From the NCBI GenBank assembly GCA_902705825.1, contig CACSIL010000012.1:203567-260838 (forward strand): a stretch of 57,272 bases of DNA, given 5' to 3'. A model generated the notes under the pieces. The model was not told the DNA's origin. It searched no databases and was given only the letters and a program-made list of their open reading frames with translations. The translations under genes and the position numbers were made by a program. This DNA comes from Halioglobus japonicus (GTDB lineage: Bacteria; Pseudomonadota; Gammaproteobacteria; Pseudomonadales; Halieaceae). Of this stretch, positions 7,914-17,377 are shown in pieces (position 1 is the stretch's first letter; every line of letters begins with the position of its first letter).

Positions 7914-8969
7914 TCAGCTCGCTCGGCGCTGTCGCACCGCATCCGCCAGTTTCTCAAGCACCGGCAGCGTATTGTCCCAACTGATGCAGGGATCCGTAAT
8001 GCTCTGACCATAAGTCAGTGGCTCGCCGGGGACCACATTCTGGCGCCCTTCCACCAAATTGCTCTCCAGCATCAATCCGATAATACTGCGATTGCCCCGC
8101 GCGACCTGCGTCGCTATATCGACCGCCACATCCACCTGTCGGGCGGGAATCTTGCGGCTGTTGGCGTGGCTGGCATCGATCATGATGCGCGCTGGCAAGC
8201 CGGACTTCTCCAGCATCGCCTGGGCATCCTCCACCGAGAACATATCGTAATTGGGCTGCTTGCCACCACGCAGAATAATGTGGCAATCCTCATTCCCCGT
8301 CGTCTGGAAAATAGCCGAGCGACCGGCCTTGGTCACCGATAGAAAATTGTGGGGCCGGGAGGCGGAGTTAATGGCGTCGATGGCCACCTGGATATCGCCA
8401 TCGGTCGCATTTTTGAACCCTACCGGGCAGGACAAACCGGACGTTAACTCACGGTGTGTCTGACTTTCTGTGGTGCGCGCGCCAATAGCGCCCCAGGACA
8501 CCAGATCAGCCAGATACTGCGGGCTGATCAGATCGAGGTACTCAGTGCCCGCGGGCAGGCCCATTTCGGCGAGATCCAGCAACAATTTTCGCGCCAGGTG
8601 CAGGCCCTTGTTGATATGGAAACTGTCGTTCAGGTCGGGGTCATTGATCAGGCCTTTCCAGCCAACCGTGGTACGCGGTTTCTCAAAGTAGACACGCATG
8701 ACCAGGAACAACTCTTTCTCCAGGTCTTTAGCCGCGCTCTGCAATAATTGTGCGTATTCCAGTGCCGCCTTCGGATCGTGGATTGAGCAAGGGCCCACCA
8801 CCACCACCAGGCGATCATCTTCTCCAGTGAGCACGCGGTGGATGGCATCGCGCGCCTGCGCGACAGTTTCTGCCGCAGGCTCGCTGATGCCAATATCCTT
8901 GATCAGCTGCTGCGGGGATACCAGTTCGTTGATCTGTTGGATGCGCAGATCGTCTGTTCTTGCAGTCAT
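7914..8969 (-). CDS. aroG: 3-deoxy-7-phosphoheptulonate synthase (DAHP synthase), class I AroF/AroG/AroH type
   Basis: The enzyme condenses phosphoenolpyruvate and erythrose-4-phosphate in the first step of aromatic amino acid synthesis. Visible class I features include VVVGPCSIHDPKAALEYA, the RVYFEKPRTTVGWKGLINDP loop with active-site Arg/Lys residues, GAIGARTTESQTHRELTSGL, and the metal-binding IMIDASHANSRK. The 351-residue length is normal. I chose the ATG at 8969 because GGA sits about ten bases upstream; in-frame ATGs at 8981 and 8996 lack a ribosome site. Which feedback isozyme it is cannot be told. It follows the DUF501 gene by 36 bases on the same strand. Confidence 0.95.
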   Translation of the reverse strand: MTARTDDLRIQQINELVSPQQLIKDIGISEPAAETVAQARDAIHRVLTGEDDRLVVVVGPCSIHDPKAALEYAQLLQSAAKDLEKELFLVMRVYFEKPRTTVGWKGLINDPDLNDSFHINKGLHLARKLLLDLAEMGLPAGTEYLDLISPQYLADLVSWGAIGARTTESQTHRELTSGLSCPVGFKNATDGDIQVAIDAINSASRPHNFLSVTKAGRSAIFQTTGNEDCHIILRGGKQPNYDMFSVEDAQAMLEKSGLPARIMIDASHANSRKIPARQVDVAVDIATQVARGNRSIIGLMLESNLVEGRQNVVPGEPLTYGQSITDPCISWDNTLPVLEKLADAVRQRRAS

Positions 8970-9005
8970 AGTAGGTTCCATATTCAGGGGGCGCACACTA
9001 TACCA

Positions 9006-9500
9006 TCAGGTGGATTGCTGGCTCCACCAGTCATCGAGCATGCCACCCACGGTATTGGGGACCACCAAATGGGCTCCATACCAGGTGTGCAGACAGCGGA
9101 TACGGCTGAAATTAGCAATGCCACCGATCCCTCTCTGTGCCAGTGCCTCACTGAAATTCAGTTCCGCCAGCCGCTGACGTACAGACTCAGACATAAACGC
9201 ATCACGCAGCACAATGTGCGCCCGATGGTCCGCTACCATGCTGCGACGCAACTCAGCGTCGGCATCGATGCGCTGCTGAAAAAACGCAATCAAGCCAGTC
9301 GCTTCCACCTGATCAATGCGATAGCACAGCTCGGGGTCGATCAACCAGAACAGGGTCGGAAATGGCTTATCCTCTACCAGAGAGGCCACCCTAATTACCC
9401 GCGGTTCACCTGCGGGGCCCGCCACGGCAATAGCCTCCAGCCCCCGGGGCTCCCTGCCCAGCAGCACTGCAACCTGTTGTGTCATTTCAGGGGAAAGCAT
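9006..9500 (-). CDS. DUF501 domain protein
   Basis: A 164-residue cytosolic protein matching the DUF501 family: an N-terminal VAVLLGREPRG segment, a central block with LFWLIDPEL, and the C-terminal CLHTWYGAHLVVPNTVG that is the most conserved stretch (His and Cys in a CLHxWYAHxL context). The function is unknown. In many proteobacteria and actinobacteria this family sits with housekeeping genes; here it precedes DAHP synthase and may share its transcript. It is divergent from the riboswitch-1 promoter. Confidence 0.8.
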   Translation of the reverse strand: MLSPEMTQQVAVLLGREPRGLEAIAVAGPAGEPRVIRVASLVEDKPFPTLFWLIDPELCYRIDQVEATGLIAFFQQRIDADAELRRSMVADHRAHIVLRDAFMSESVRQRLAELNFSEALAQRGIGGIANFSRIRCLHTWYGAHLVVPNTVGGMLDDWWSQQST

Positions 9501-9591
9501 CAGACATAATCAACCACGACCATTTGTTGGGCGCATTCTACGCAAAGGCGGCCGCTTTGGCAGCTCTCGAATGACACACGGGGCCAGTCAA

Positions 9592-9619
9592 TTGACTTAT
9601 ACCCAACAAGCGATAGAAT
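9592..9619 (+). promoter_or_regulatory. Sigma70-like promoter of the riboswitch-1 operon
   Basis: TTGACT at 9592-9597 and TAGAAT at 9614-9619 are separated by 16 bases. The predicted transcript starts just before the cobalamin riboswitch at 9629. Confidence 0.7.
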
Positions 9620-9628
9620 CCCGCTCTG

Positions 9629-9866
9629 CATCAGGTGCCTGCTAGCGCCCCCCTTCGCCGGGGAGTGTTGGAGCAGGTTAAACGGGAAGTTTGGTGCGTC
9701 GATGGCCGGAGATGAACTCTTCGCAATGGCTGCCATCGACCAATCCAACGCTGCCCCGCAACGGTGAATGAGTGCATACCTGCCCTCACAAGCCCGGAAC
9801 CGGCCTGATGGTGAATATTATTTATTCGCCACCTATGCATGCTCAAACGATGAAGCGGAGGGCTTC
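9629..9866 (+). ncRNA. Cobalamin riboswitch 1
   Basis: The closing stem pairs CATCAGG (9629-9635) with CCTGATG (9804-9810). Inside are the hallmark elements GGTGCC, a GGGAAG segment, the B12-box core GCTGCCCCGCAACGGTGA around 9752-9769 and AGCCCGGAACCGGCCTG. The 3' hairpin GAAGC-GGAGG-GCTTC (tail GATGAAGCGGAGGGCTTC, 9849-9866) completes the usual proteobacterial architecture. When coenzyme B12 or a related corrinoid binds, expression downstream is expected to fall. It precedes a decayed TonB receptor gene and the CobN-like operon. There is an extended 9810-9845 region before the tail, longer than in riboswitches 2 and 3. Confidence 0.95.
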
Positions 9867-9946
9867 GCGTTGGCTTAACTACCACGCCAAAATCGCAACC
9901 ATTGTCGGTTGCTCCTCCCCCATACGTTTGCGTTTGATATCTGCAT

Positions 9947-9964
9947 GATGAAGCGGAGGGCTTC
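9947..9964 (+). repeat. Second copy of the riboswitch 3' hairpin
   Basis: GATGAAGCGGAGGGCTTC occurs at 9849-9866 at the end of riboswitch 1 and again, base for base, at 9947-9964, 98 bases later. Only the terminal hairpin is duplicated; no second B12 box lies between. The rest of 9867-10050 shows no gene; its content is leader sequence before the broken receptor gene. A partial duplication or remnant of a second riboswitch is the likely origin. Confidence 0.85.
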
Positions 9965-10050
9965 TACGCGCAGGCAATTTACCCGGTTTTTGGGTTGTGC
10001 CCGTTTATCTTTCCTCTGTTCGTTAAGCATCACAACGTTTGAGGATTGGG

Positions 10051-10408
10051 ATGAAAATGCAGTTCATACCTGTGCGCCAACGCTACCTGACGATCGCCAC
10101 CAGCGCGTGCCTGTTTGCGACACCGGTTATGGCAGATCACTACTCCATGGAGATTGTGGAAGTCCAGGGTCAGACCATCCCCACAGCGGGTCTGGGGCTG
10201 AGCAATACCAGATCGGTGAACGATCGTCGCGGGGAGTGGAACGTGCACCCTGCGGCTTGTCGTGTGAAGTGCTTAGCGTACAGATGAATATGGCGTACGC
10301 AGAAAAAACCTCAGTGACAGCAATGACTACGTACTTTCACCCTATGGTGAGCAGTGGGTTCTGGGCGATGGCCACACCGTGGAATTCGGTGTTAACTATG
10401 CTTTTTAA
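10051..10408 (+). pseudogene. Remnant of a TonB-dependent receptor (large internal deletion)
   Basis: The 5' end is intact: GAGG ribosome site, ATG at 10051, a signal peptide (LTIATSACLFATPVMA) and a TonB-box-like MEIVEVQGQ. The frame then runs into SVNDRRGEWNV and stops at 10287. From about 10277 another frame reads DEYGVRRKNLSDSNDYVLSP and ends with DGHTVEFGVNYAF and TAA at 10406-10408, which is the last beta-strand of an outer-membrane receptor with terminal Phe. A receptor of 600 or more residues has thus been reduced to about 120 codons with a frame break between about 10230 and 10290. The position directly after a B12 riboswitch says it was a corrinoid receptor. Confidence 0.8.
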
Positions 10409-10414
10409 GCACTT

Positions 10415-11932
10415 ATGAAAATCCGCCGCGGGTTATATCTGGCACACCGCTGGTTGGGTATTGTCCTGTGCCTGTTCATTGCCATGTGGTTTTTCTCCGG
10501 CGTGGTGATGATGTACATCGGCTTCCCGAGTCTGACCTTACAGGAGCGTCTGGAGGCATTGCCGGCACTGAACTCGCAGACTATCCAGGTCTCCCCAGCC
10601 GCGGTTCTGGCACACGCTGAAGAAAACGCCGGCATCGACTCATTACACCTCAGTTCAGTACTGGGACGGCCCGCCTACTTACTGCGCACCGATGACGGCA
10701 GCCATTACCAGGTATTCGCCGATACCGGCGAGCCGTTCGAGTATTTTGACGCCGAGTCTGCACGACTAGCAGCACAGATCTACGCGAATCAGCGAGGCAT
10801 GGGTGCGGCTGCCGAAATCACCTACCTGAACAACATTGAAATGGACCAGTGGTCTAGCTCCAGCGCATTTCAACGCCACCGCCCGCTGCACCTTATCGCG
10901 CTGCACGATGCAGCTGATACGCAACTCTATATCTCATCTCGCACCGGACAGGTACTGCGTGATACCAGTCGCAACGAACGCGCCTGGAACTGGCTGGGCG
11001 CCAATTTGCACTGGCTCTATCCTATGCAACTGCGCCGTCACGCGACCCTCTGGCACTGGGTAGTCGTGATACTCTCCCTGGCAGGTCTGGTCGCCATCAT
11101 CAGTGGTGCAATCGTCGGTTGTATCCGCTTGCGCCTGCGTAAACCCTACCGCGGCACGCACAACAGCCCCTATCGCGGCACGATGAAACTGCATCACATA
11201 CTCGGACTGTTTTGTCTCATACCACTGACAACATTCATGTTCAGCGGCCTGATGTCGATGAACCCCTGGGGTGTCTTCACCGACGATATTTCTTATAGAA
11301 GTCAATTCAACGCGTATCGCGCCAGCCCCACTATTGCAGCAGCACTGGGGCAAAAACAATCGCTGCTCGCACTGCGTGAAGGGCTCGATAAGCATCGCGA
11401 CTCTCGAGAAATGGTGTGGCAATGGTTGGGCGGCCAAGCCTATCAATACACGATATCCGGCGACAACCGGCGCCAGCCACTCACCGCTCCGCCTGAGGGT
11501 GTTGAGCAGTTGCGCACCGTTATGCAGGGACACGACATCACCGCTATCGAGCAGCTCAATACCTACGACAGTTATTACTATTCCCACCATGAGAACTGGC
11601 GGCCACTACCTGTACTGCGCGTTCGCTTCAACGATCCGGCGCAGACCTGGTTTCACTTCGACCTGCAGACCTCAGAGATGCTCAATCGGCTCACCACCAC
11701 CGGCCGCATAAAGCGCTGGCTCTACAACGGTTTACATAGCCTGGATTTTACTTTCCTGATTCACAACCGACCACTGTGGGATCTGGTAGTGATCGCACTC
11801 AGCGTTACCGGCTTTGTGTTTGCCGTGACATCGGTAGTCATCGGCTGGCGGCGTCTGCGGGGACAGCGCAACAACAGGCTTAGGAACAGGCTCAGGAACG
11901 AAAGAAGACAAGAAAGGCTGATAACGACATGA
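10415..11932 (+). CDS. PepSY-associated membrane protein
   Basis: A 505-residue inner-membrane protein with about four membrane helices: residues 14-36 after LAHRWLGIVLC, about 209-236, about 255-277 after MKLHHILGLFCLIP, and about 445-470. Periplasmic PepSY-type regions lie between. Histidines near the membrane (HRWLG, LHWLYP, LWHWVVV, KLHHILG, GLHSLDF) resemble haem-binding histidines of PepSY proteins associated with siderophore reduction. It starts seven bases after the broken receptor gene and overlaps the CobN-like start by four bases, so it belongs to the riboswitch operon. A role as a periplasmic electron donor for corrinoid or metal reduction is inference. Confidence 0.85.
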   Translation: MKIRRGLYLAHRWLGIVLCLFIAMWFFSGVVMMYIGFPSLTLQERLEALPALNSQTIQVSPAAVLAHAEENAGIDSLHLSSVLGRPAYLLRTDDGSHYQVFADTGEPFEYFDAESARLAAQIYANQRGMGAAAEITYLNNIEMDQWSSSSAFQRHRPLHLIALHDAADTQLYISSRTGQVLRDTSRNERAWNWLGANLHWLYPMQLRRHATLWHWVVVILSLAGLVAIISGAIVGCIRLRLRKPYRGTHNSPYRGTMKLHHILGLFCLIPLTTFMFSGLMSMNPWGVFTDDISYRSQFNAYRASPTIAAALGQKQSLLALREGLDKHRDSREMVWQWLGGQAYQYTISGDNRRQPLTAPPEGVEQLRTVMQGHDITAIEQLNTYDSYYYSHHENWRPLPVLRVRFNDPAQTWFHFDLQTSEMLNRLTTTGRIKRWLYNGLHSLDFTFLIHNRPLWDLVVIALSVTGFVFAVTSVVIGWRRLRGQRNNRLRNRLRNERRQERLITT

Positions 11933-14900
11933 GCAACCGCGCCACTGCGCCAATGCCACCACACTCAAACGCGACAAGAGAGACAACTATGGCCCGTATC
12001 ACGAGTATACAAGGACCAATCACATTACTGGTGCTGATAGTCTATCTGCTGCTTGGCGTCCCACTCGCCGCGCAGACAGTCAATGGCGGCACGCCACTGC
12101 ACAACGGAAAACCGCAGTTGCTAGTGCTGACCTCACAGCGCAACGCAGAGACCATCGCAGATGCCGCGCGGTTGTTCACGGACCAATACCCTGAGTATCA
12201 CGTCACTGCGCGCAGCGAGACCCAGCTTTGGGAAATGGCACCACAGCAGATACAAGCGTTGTTGGACGGTGCAGATCTTGTGCTTGGCATAGGACTGTTC
12301 GGCGCATCTGTCGCTGAACTCGAGCCGCATTTGAGCACTACCACAACACCACTACTGATCATGAACAGCGACCACCGCCTCATCCGCCTCAGTCAATTGC
12401 CAGACAGAGACGTGTTCTCCGACGACGCACAAATAGGCCATATTGCGGGAATCCAACCCAGCCACGATTTTGATCAGCAACTGGATGAGTTGATGGCGCA
12501 ATACCCGAGACAGAAGGACTGGATCAGTGCGCGCCGCTACTGGCAGGCCGGCGGCAGCAGTAACACCGCCAATTTATTTGCCTGGAGTGTTGGCTTCCTC
12601 GGCGAAAAAATTGAGGTGCCTCCAGCACAACCCCAACCGCGGCTGCGCTGGCTATACCACAATCAGATCACGACCGACCTGCCAGCCATAGCCGGCGATA
12701 AGCCACTGCTGGTTGTTCTGGATCATGCGGGCGGTGACCGCCCTGCAGATAGCGCCCTGTTGCGTGAACTGTGCCAGCGCGCTGCAACGCACCATCAATT
12801 TCAGTGCCTGATTGGTCTCGCCTATTGGGGTGAAGCCGGGGTGGCCGCCGCCCAGGCACTGCACACAATCAAGGACAGACTCAGCGGTATCGTCATGCTA
12901 CAGGATTTTGTCATCGGCGGCGGTGAGGGGCGGGAAACCGTAACCGAGGCGCTGACTACGCTAAATGTCCCGGTACTGAAAGCGATCAAAATGCGCGACC
13001 GCACGGCGCAGGAACGGCAGTTGTCCTCAGATGGATTAGCCCACGATAAGGTCTATTATCAGATCGCGATGCCCGAGATGCAGGGCGCCAGCCAACCACT
13101 GGTGATCGCCGCTGCAGGCACAGAGACGGATGACCCGCTCACTGGCATCCGCATCCAGCCCATTACAGGATTGTCTGCGGGCATGGACAGTCTGCTCTCG
13201 CGCATGGCTCGCTGGCAGCGCCTGCAGACCATCCCTAATAGCGACAAGCGTATCGCCATCATCTATTACAACCACCCTCCCGGGCGACACAATATCGGTG
13301 CGGACAATCTCGATGTACCGGCATCGCTGTGGCAGATACTGACACAGCTTACAGCAGCAGGTTACGACACCGGTGAGTTGCCAGCATCGCAGGAGGCCCT
13401 GTTGGACATGATGCAGGCGCGCGGTGTCAATCTACCCAACGATGCCGGGGCGCTGGCAACGATGAGCCCGTTGATTCAACATATGGCGACAGAAGACTAT
13501 CAGCAATGGTTCAACACGCTGCCGCTGACAGTGCAGCGGGAGATGGTTGACGGGCCCTTTGGCCTGTTACATGAGCAACTCAAAACCGCATTGGCAGCGG
13601 GCAAGCCGGAGCTGGCTAATGACGCCCTGCACCATACCACCGAAGAAATGCTGCACCTGTTGGAAGGGGTGGACCATCCGGGCCGGGAACGCGCGCTGGC
13701 ACTGCTGGAACAATTGGAGCAATGCTATCACCAAACGCTGGAAAAAATCGGCCAGCCCTGCTGGGATGAAGCACTGACACTGATCAGCGCGCTGCAACAG
13801 ACCGGCATTGAAGGCCTCGGTGGTTGGGGAGAGGCGCCGGGAAGCGTGATGACCTACAAGGGTGAAATCCTGTTGCCCGGATTGCGCTTTGGCAATATTT
13901 TTGTCGGCCCACAACCGCCGCGCGGCTGGGAGATCAACGAAGAGCTATTACACGCCAACCTCGCCTTCCCTCCGCCGCATCAGTATCTCGCTTTCTATCA
14001 CTACCTGCGTGACGAATTTGCCGCCGATGCATTTGTACACCTGGGCAGACACTCCACCTATGAGTTTCTGCCGCGACGCTCAGTCGGCCTCGCCGAAGAC
14101 GACTACTCGCAGATTATCGCCAGCGATATTCCCGGGGTATACCCGTACATCGTCGACGGCGTTGGCGAGGGAATACAGGCCAAACGGCGTGGACTGGCAG
14201 TGATGGTAGATCACCTCACACCGCCGCTGGAACACACCCCACTGTATGACGATTTACTCCAGTTGCGGCAATTGATCGAGAGTTTCGAGGCCAGCCACGG
14301 CAGCGATAACGAAGCCTTATCCAACCGTCTGGTAGCGCAAATCCGCGACAAGGTAGACGCACTGGAACTGAAAGACGAGCTGGCACAGGCCATGTCCGCT
14401 GAACTCGCCGTCATGGGTATCAGCTTTGACGAGGTCGACGACGACATGCTGGTACACGAGGTCGGACACTATCTCACCGACTTACAGGAGCGCTTTATGC
14501 CGCTCGGGCTGCATGTGTTTGGTCGCAACTGGAACGACGATGCCGTCGCGATGATGCTGACGTCAATGGCGCCGCAGAACGATGAGGAGCACATCGCGTG
14601 GCAGCAACTGCTGGAACAGTCACCGGCATTGGAAATGGCTGCTTTGCTGCGTGGACTGGACGGCGGCTTTATCGTCCCCGGCCCCGGCAACGACCCGATC
14701 CGCAGCCCTGGCAGTCTCCCTACTGGTCGCAACTTCTACGCACTGGACAATAGCCTGATCCCCAGCCCGGTCGCGTGGGAACTGGGCCGGGAAATGGCTG
14801 CTGATGCCAGAGCCAACAACCCCCAGAATCCAGAAAAGCGCGAAGCACTGGTGCTGTGGGCATCGGATGTGGTGCGCGATGAAGGCGTGATGATTGCATT

Positions 14901-16386
14901 CGGTCTGGATATGCTCGGGCTGGAACCGGTGTGGAACAGCCGCGGACTCGTCAAGGGGTTACATAAGAGAGCGCTGGCACAGGGCGAGGTGCGGCGCGAC
15001 GTGGTATTCACCACCTCCGGCTTGTTCCGCGATCTGTATGGCAGCCAACTGGTGCTGCTCGATCAAGCGGTATTAATGGCCCTGAATGCCAGTGCCATCA
15101 CCATCCAACGCGACTATCCCGCACTGACTCTGGCACTGCAGCAGACACTGAAACCGCTGCGCGATGCCGAAGACGACAGTGACCTGCAATATGCAGAGGA
15201 AAGCCTCGCAAGTAACCAGGTCGCAGCTCACTGGGTGAAACAGGCGCAGACACTGCTCGCACAGGGTCACAGCGATGCTGAGGCCGGAGTACTGTCCAGC
15301 ATGCGCGTATTCGGCGACGCTCCCGGCAGCTATGGCGCCGGCGTCAACCGCCTCGTGGAACGCTCTGGTGCATGGCAACGCAGAGAAGAACTGGCAGCCG
15401 TCTACATGCGCCGTCTGGGACACAGTTACGGCCGCGACGCCGACAATGGGGGTGGCTTCGGAGCACCTGCACTGGCCGCATTCCGAGCCAATCTCAAGGA
15501 CGTTGAAAACACCTACTTTGGCCGCTCCAGCAACCTCTATGGGCTGATCGACAACAACGATGCCTTTGATTACCTGGGCGGCTTGAGCCTCGCCGTGGAA
15601 ACACTAACAGGCCAGGTACCCAACAATTTTGTGCTCAACCACGCCAACCCGGAAAAAATCACGACTGAGCCACTGGCTGTCGCTCTACGGCAGGAGCTGC
15701 GCGGGCGCTATCTCAATCCCGAATGGCTGCAGGGCCTGATGCAACACGGTTATGCCGGGGCGCGCACCATGGGCACGGAATTTCTGGAGTATCTGTGGGG
15801 ATGGCAGGTGACCAACCCGACACTGGTGGGCGACTGGGCCTGGCAGGAAGTCAAGGAAGTCTATATGGACGACCGCTATCAACTGGGGCTGGATGAATTT
15901 CTTGAGCAAGGCCATAACGCACACGTGAAGGCCAATATGCTGGCGATTATGTTAGTCGCCATCTACAAAGACTTCTGGCATGCCGACGCTGCCACAACAG
16001 CGCAACTGGCCGCCGAATTTACCGAGCTGGTAACGGTCAACGGCCTGCCCGGCAGCGGCCATACCACGCCCGATCACCCAATGCTGCCATGGCTTGAAGA
16101 ACACCTCTCCCCCGAAGATTGGACTGCGCTGCAACAGGTGATTGAAAGCGCAACGAGTACCCCACAAGAGGAACCTCAAGAGGTGCATCGAATGACAGAG
16201 ATCGAGTTGCTATCGACAGAGACAGAGAACACGCCAGACGCTGACAATGGCCAGCAAGCAACTGATGCTGCCACAGACAGCGGCGAAGCTATGCCGTGGC
16301 GCTGGTGGTTACTGGCGGGGCTGGGGCTGGTTGTCAGCGCGGGGTTCTATCGCGCGGTTCGCCAATCCAAAGGAGCGAACGCATGA
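11929..16386 (+). CDS. Exported, membrane-anchored CobN/HmuS-like chelatase-family protein
   Basis: A 1485-residue member of the CobN/magnesium-chelatase H subunit family. Family blocks visible are [14 protein letters not shown] (H704, H708; CobN normally has HxGxHGxxEWLPGK), [22 protein letters not shown] near 730-750, and the C-terminal [23 protein letters not shown] and VKANML stretches. Unlike cobaltochelatase CobN it has an N-terminal signal sequence ([20 protein letters not shown]) and a C-terminal helix ([18 protein letters not shown], about 1457-1474), so the body should face the periplasm. This topology recalls HmuS of Bacteroidota haem loci. The cobaltochelatase partners CobS/CobT-AAA are absent. 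ATG at 11929 overlaps the upstream stop; ATG at 11989 would give a shorter leader. Confidence 0.88.
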   Translation: MSNRATAPMPPHSNATRETTMARITSIQGPITLLVLIVYLLLGVPLAAQTVNGGTPLHNGKPQLLVLTSQRNAETIADAARLFTDQYPEYHVTARSETQLWEMAPQQIQALLDGADLVLGIGLFGASVAELEPHLSTTTTPLLIMNSDHRLIRLSQLPDRDVFSDDAQIGHIAGIQPSHDFDQQLDELMAQYPRQKDWISARRYWQAGGSSNTANLFAWSVGFLGEKIEVPPAQPQPRLRWLYHNQITTDLPAIAGDKPLLVVLDHAGGDRPADSALLRELCQRAATHHQFQCLIGLAYWGEAGVAAAQALHTIKDRLSGIVMLQDFVIGGGEGRETVTEALTTLNVPVLKAIKMRDRTAQERQLSSDGLAHDKVYYQIAMPEMQGASQPLVIAAAGTETDDPLTGIRIQPITGLSAGMDSLLSRMARWQRLQTIPNSDKRIAIIYYNHPPGRHNIGADNLDVPASLWQILTQLTAAGYDTGELPASQEALLDMMQARGVNLPNDAGALATMSPLIQHMATEDYQQWFNTLPLTVQREMVDGPFGLLHEQLKTALAAGKPELANDALHHTTEEMLHLLEGVDHPGRERALALLEQLEQCYHQTLEKIGQPCWDEALTLISALQQTGIEGLGGWGEAPGSVMTYKGEILLPGLRFGNIFVGPQPPRGWEINEELLHANLAFPPPHQYLAFYHYLRDEFAADAFVHLGRHSTYEFLPRRSVGLAEDDYSQIIASDIPGVYPYIVDGVGEGIQAKRRGLAVMVDHLTPPLEHTPLYDDLLQLRQLIESFEASHGSDNEALSNRLVAQIRDKVDALELKDELAQAMSAELAVMGISFDEVDDDMLVHEVGHYLTDLQERFMPLGLHVFGRNWNDDAVAMMLTSMAPQNDEEHIAWQQLLEQSPALEMAALLRGLDGGFIVPGPGNDPIRSPGSLPTGRNFYALDNSLIPSPVAWELGREMAADARANNPQNPEKREALVLWASDVVRDEGVMIAFGLDMLGLEPVWNSRGLVKGLHKRALAQGEVRRDVVFTTSGLFRDLYGSQLVLLDQAVLMALNASAITIQRDYPALTLALQQTLKPLRDAEDDSDLQYAEESLASNQVAAHWVKQAQTLLAQGHSDAEAGVLSSMRVFGDAPGSYGAGVNRLVERSGAWQRREELAAVYMRRLGHSYGRDADNGGGFGAPALAAFRANLKDVENTYFGRSSNLYGLIDNNDAFDYLGGLSLAVETLTGQVPNNFVLNHANPEKITTEPLAVALRQELRGRYLNPEWLQGLMQHGYAGARTMGTEFLEYLWGWQVTNPTLVGDWAWQEVKEVYMDDRYQLGLDEFLEQGHNAHVKANMLAIMLVAIYKDFWHADAATTAQLAAEFTELVTVNGLPGSGHTTPDHPMLPWLEEHLSPEDWTALQQVIESATSTPQEEPQEVHRMTEIELLSTETENTPDADNGQQATDAATDSGEAMPWRWWLLAGLGLVVSAGFYRAVRQSKGANA

Positions 16387-16838
16387 TCATTCATGGATTT
16401 GCGCTGGGCATTTTGCATCAGGTGGTCGGCTGGCTGCTGTACCCGGTGCTTGCCGGTCTCGGTGTAGCCCTGCTGTTGACCCTGTGGGAGCTCGGGACAG
16501 CCCTTGCCGAGCGCAGCGTGACACTGGCGCGGTTTCGTCGGGGGGCGGACCTTGCACACTTTGAACGGTATGCACAACGACGGCTGGAGCGAGCCGACCT
16601 ACTGGCCCGCAGTGGACCAATTCTTGGCCTGATGGGGACGCTGATACCGCTGGGACCGGGGCTCTCGGCGCTGGGCACCGGCAATATCGAAATCCTCGCC
16701 ACCGCCCTGACCGTCGCTTTCGATACGACTGTCATCGGCCTGCTGGTCGGGCTGATAGCCTATTTGATCGGACGCGTGCGGCGACGCTGGTACGAAATTA
16801 CGTGGCAGGCGATAGAGGTGCAAGCCAATGAGCGCTAA
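16383..16838 (+). CDS. MotA/TolQ/ExbB-family proton-channel protein
   Basis: A 151-residue inner-membrane protein, short for ExbB. It has a first helix at about residues 10-30, a charged cytosolic stretch ([18 protein letters not shown]), the family motif [22 protein letters not shown] at about 75-96 and a last helix ([25 protein letters not shown]) where a Thr/Asp-containing face lines the channel in relatives. It starts inside the CobN-like stop (ATGA overlap). I preferred 16383 to longer in-frame starts inside the upstream gene. It pairs with the DUF2149 protein that follows, probably as an ion-driven energiser. Confidence 0.88.
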   Translation: MIIHGFALGILHQVVGWLLYPVLAGLGVALLLTLWELGTALAERSVTLARFRRGADLAHFERYAQRRLERADLLARSGPILGLMGTLIPLGPGLSALGTGNIEILATALTVAFDTTVIGLLVGLIAYLIGRVRRRWYEITWQAIEVQANER

Positions 16839-17145
16839 AAGGCCCCCCTGGGAACAGGGTCCGTTCAGCGAGCCCGATACCGACCCGCTCTCCGGCTTTG
16901 CCAATATCATGGATGTGATGCTGGTGTTCGCGCTCGGCCTGCTGATCACGCTGATCGCCCAGAGCCAGGAACTGCGCATTCACTTCCAACTGCAAGATAC
17001 CGTCGATATCCGCCAGGGACGAGAGCTGGCAGAGCCCCCCGAATCACTGGAGCAACAGCTGCGCGATGGCGGGGACGGTATGGAATCGCTGGGGCAGGTC
17101 TACCGCGACCCGAAAACCGGGAAATTGATTCTGATCGATCGATAA
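16828..17145 (+). CDS. DUF2149 protein, ExbD-like partner
   Basis: A 105-residue protein with one membrane helix (about residues 27-44, [18 protein letters not shown]) just after the [11 protein letters not shown] motif, and a short periplasmic tail ending [16 protein letters not shown], both typical of DUF2149. The topology (short cytosolic N-terminus, one helix with an aspartate at its start, periplasmic C-terminus) is that of ExbD/TolR/MotB stators. It overlaps the ExbB-like gene by 11 bases. DUF2149 genes are known next to CobN-like and ExbB-like genes in methanogens and bacteria. The following 17146-17377 has no gene or visible terminator. Confidence 0.88.
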   Translation: MSAKRPPWEQGPFSEPDTDPLSGFANIMDVMLVFALGLLITLIAQSQELRIHFQLQDTVDIRQGRELAEPPESLEQQLRDGGDGMESLGQVYRDPKTGKLILIDR

Positions 17146-17377
17146 GCCGCGCGGGGCCCCTGCCCGCCGGACAAATACCGTGCTCCTTGAATATTTGGGG
17201 GAAATAGCGATAATGCGGGCGGTGTAAACGCACTGTGCGCCACTGCTGTTCAGCCGCACAGCCCGCGTTGCTGCTAGTAACGATGCGAACTCGTGATGTA
17301 TTACGACCTTTCGCTCCAATTTGTTCCCACCCTATTCAGGCAGTTAAATGGCAACATTTCGCTTGTCATAAATATTT

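Noticed and set aside
9909..10418. 169-codon plus-strand frame covering the leader and receptor remnant
   Set aside because: It starts in the riboswitch leader, uses a frame different from both receptor fragments and lacks a ribosome site; the pseudogene explains the region better.
11929..16386. Calling the large protein CobN, cobaltochelatase subunit of the aerobic B12 pathway
   Set aside because: Signal sequence, C-terminal anchor, altered [14 protein letters not shown] motif and absence of CobST argue for an exported HmuS-like relative instead.
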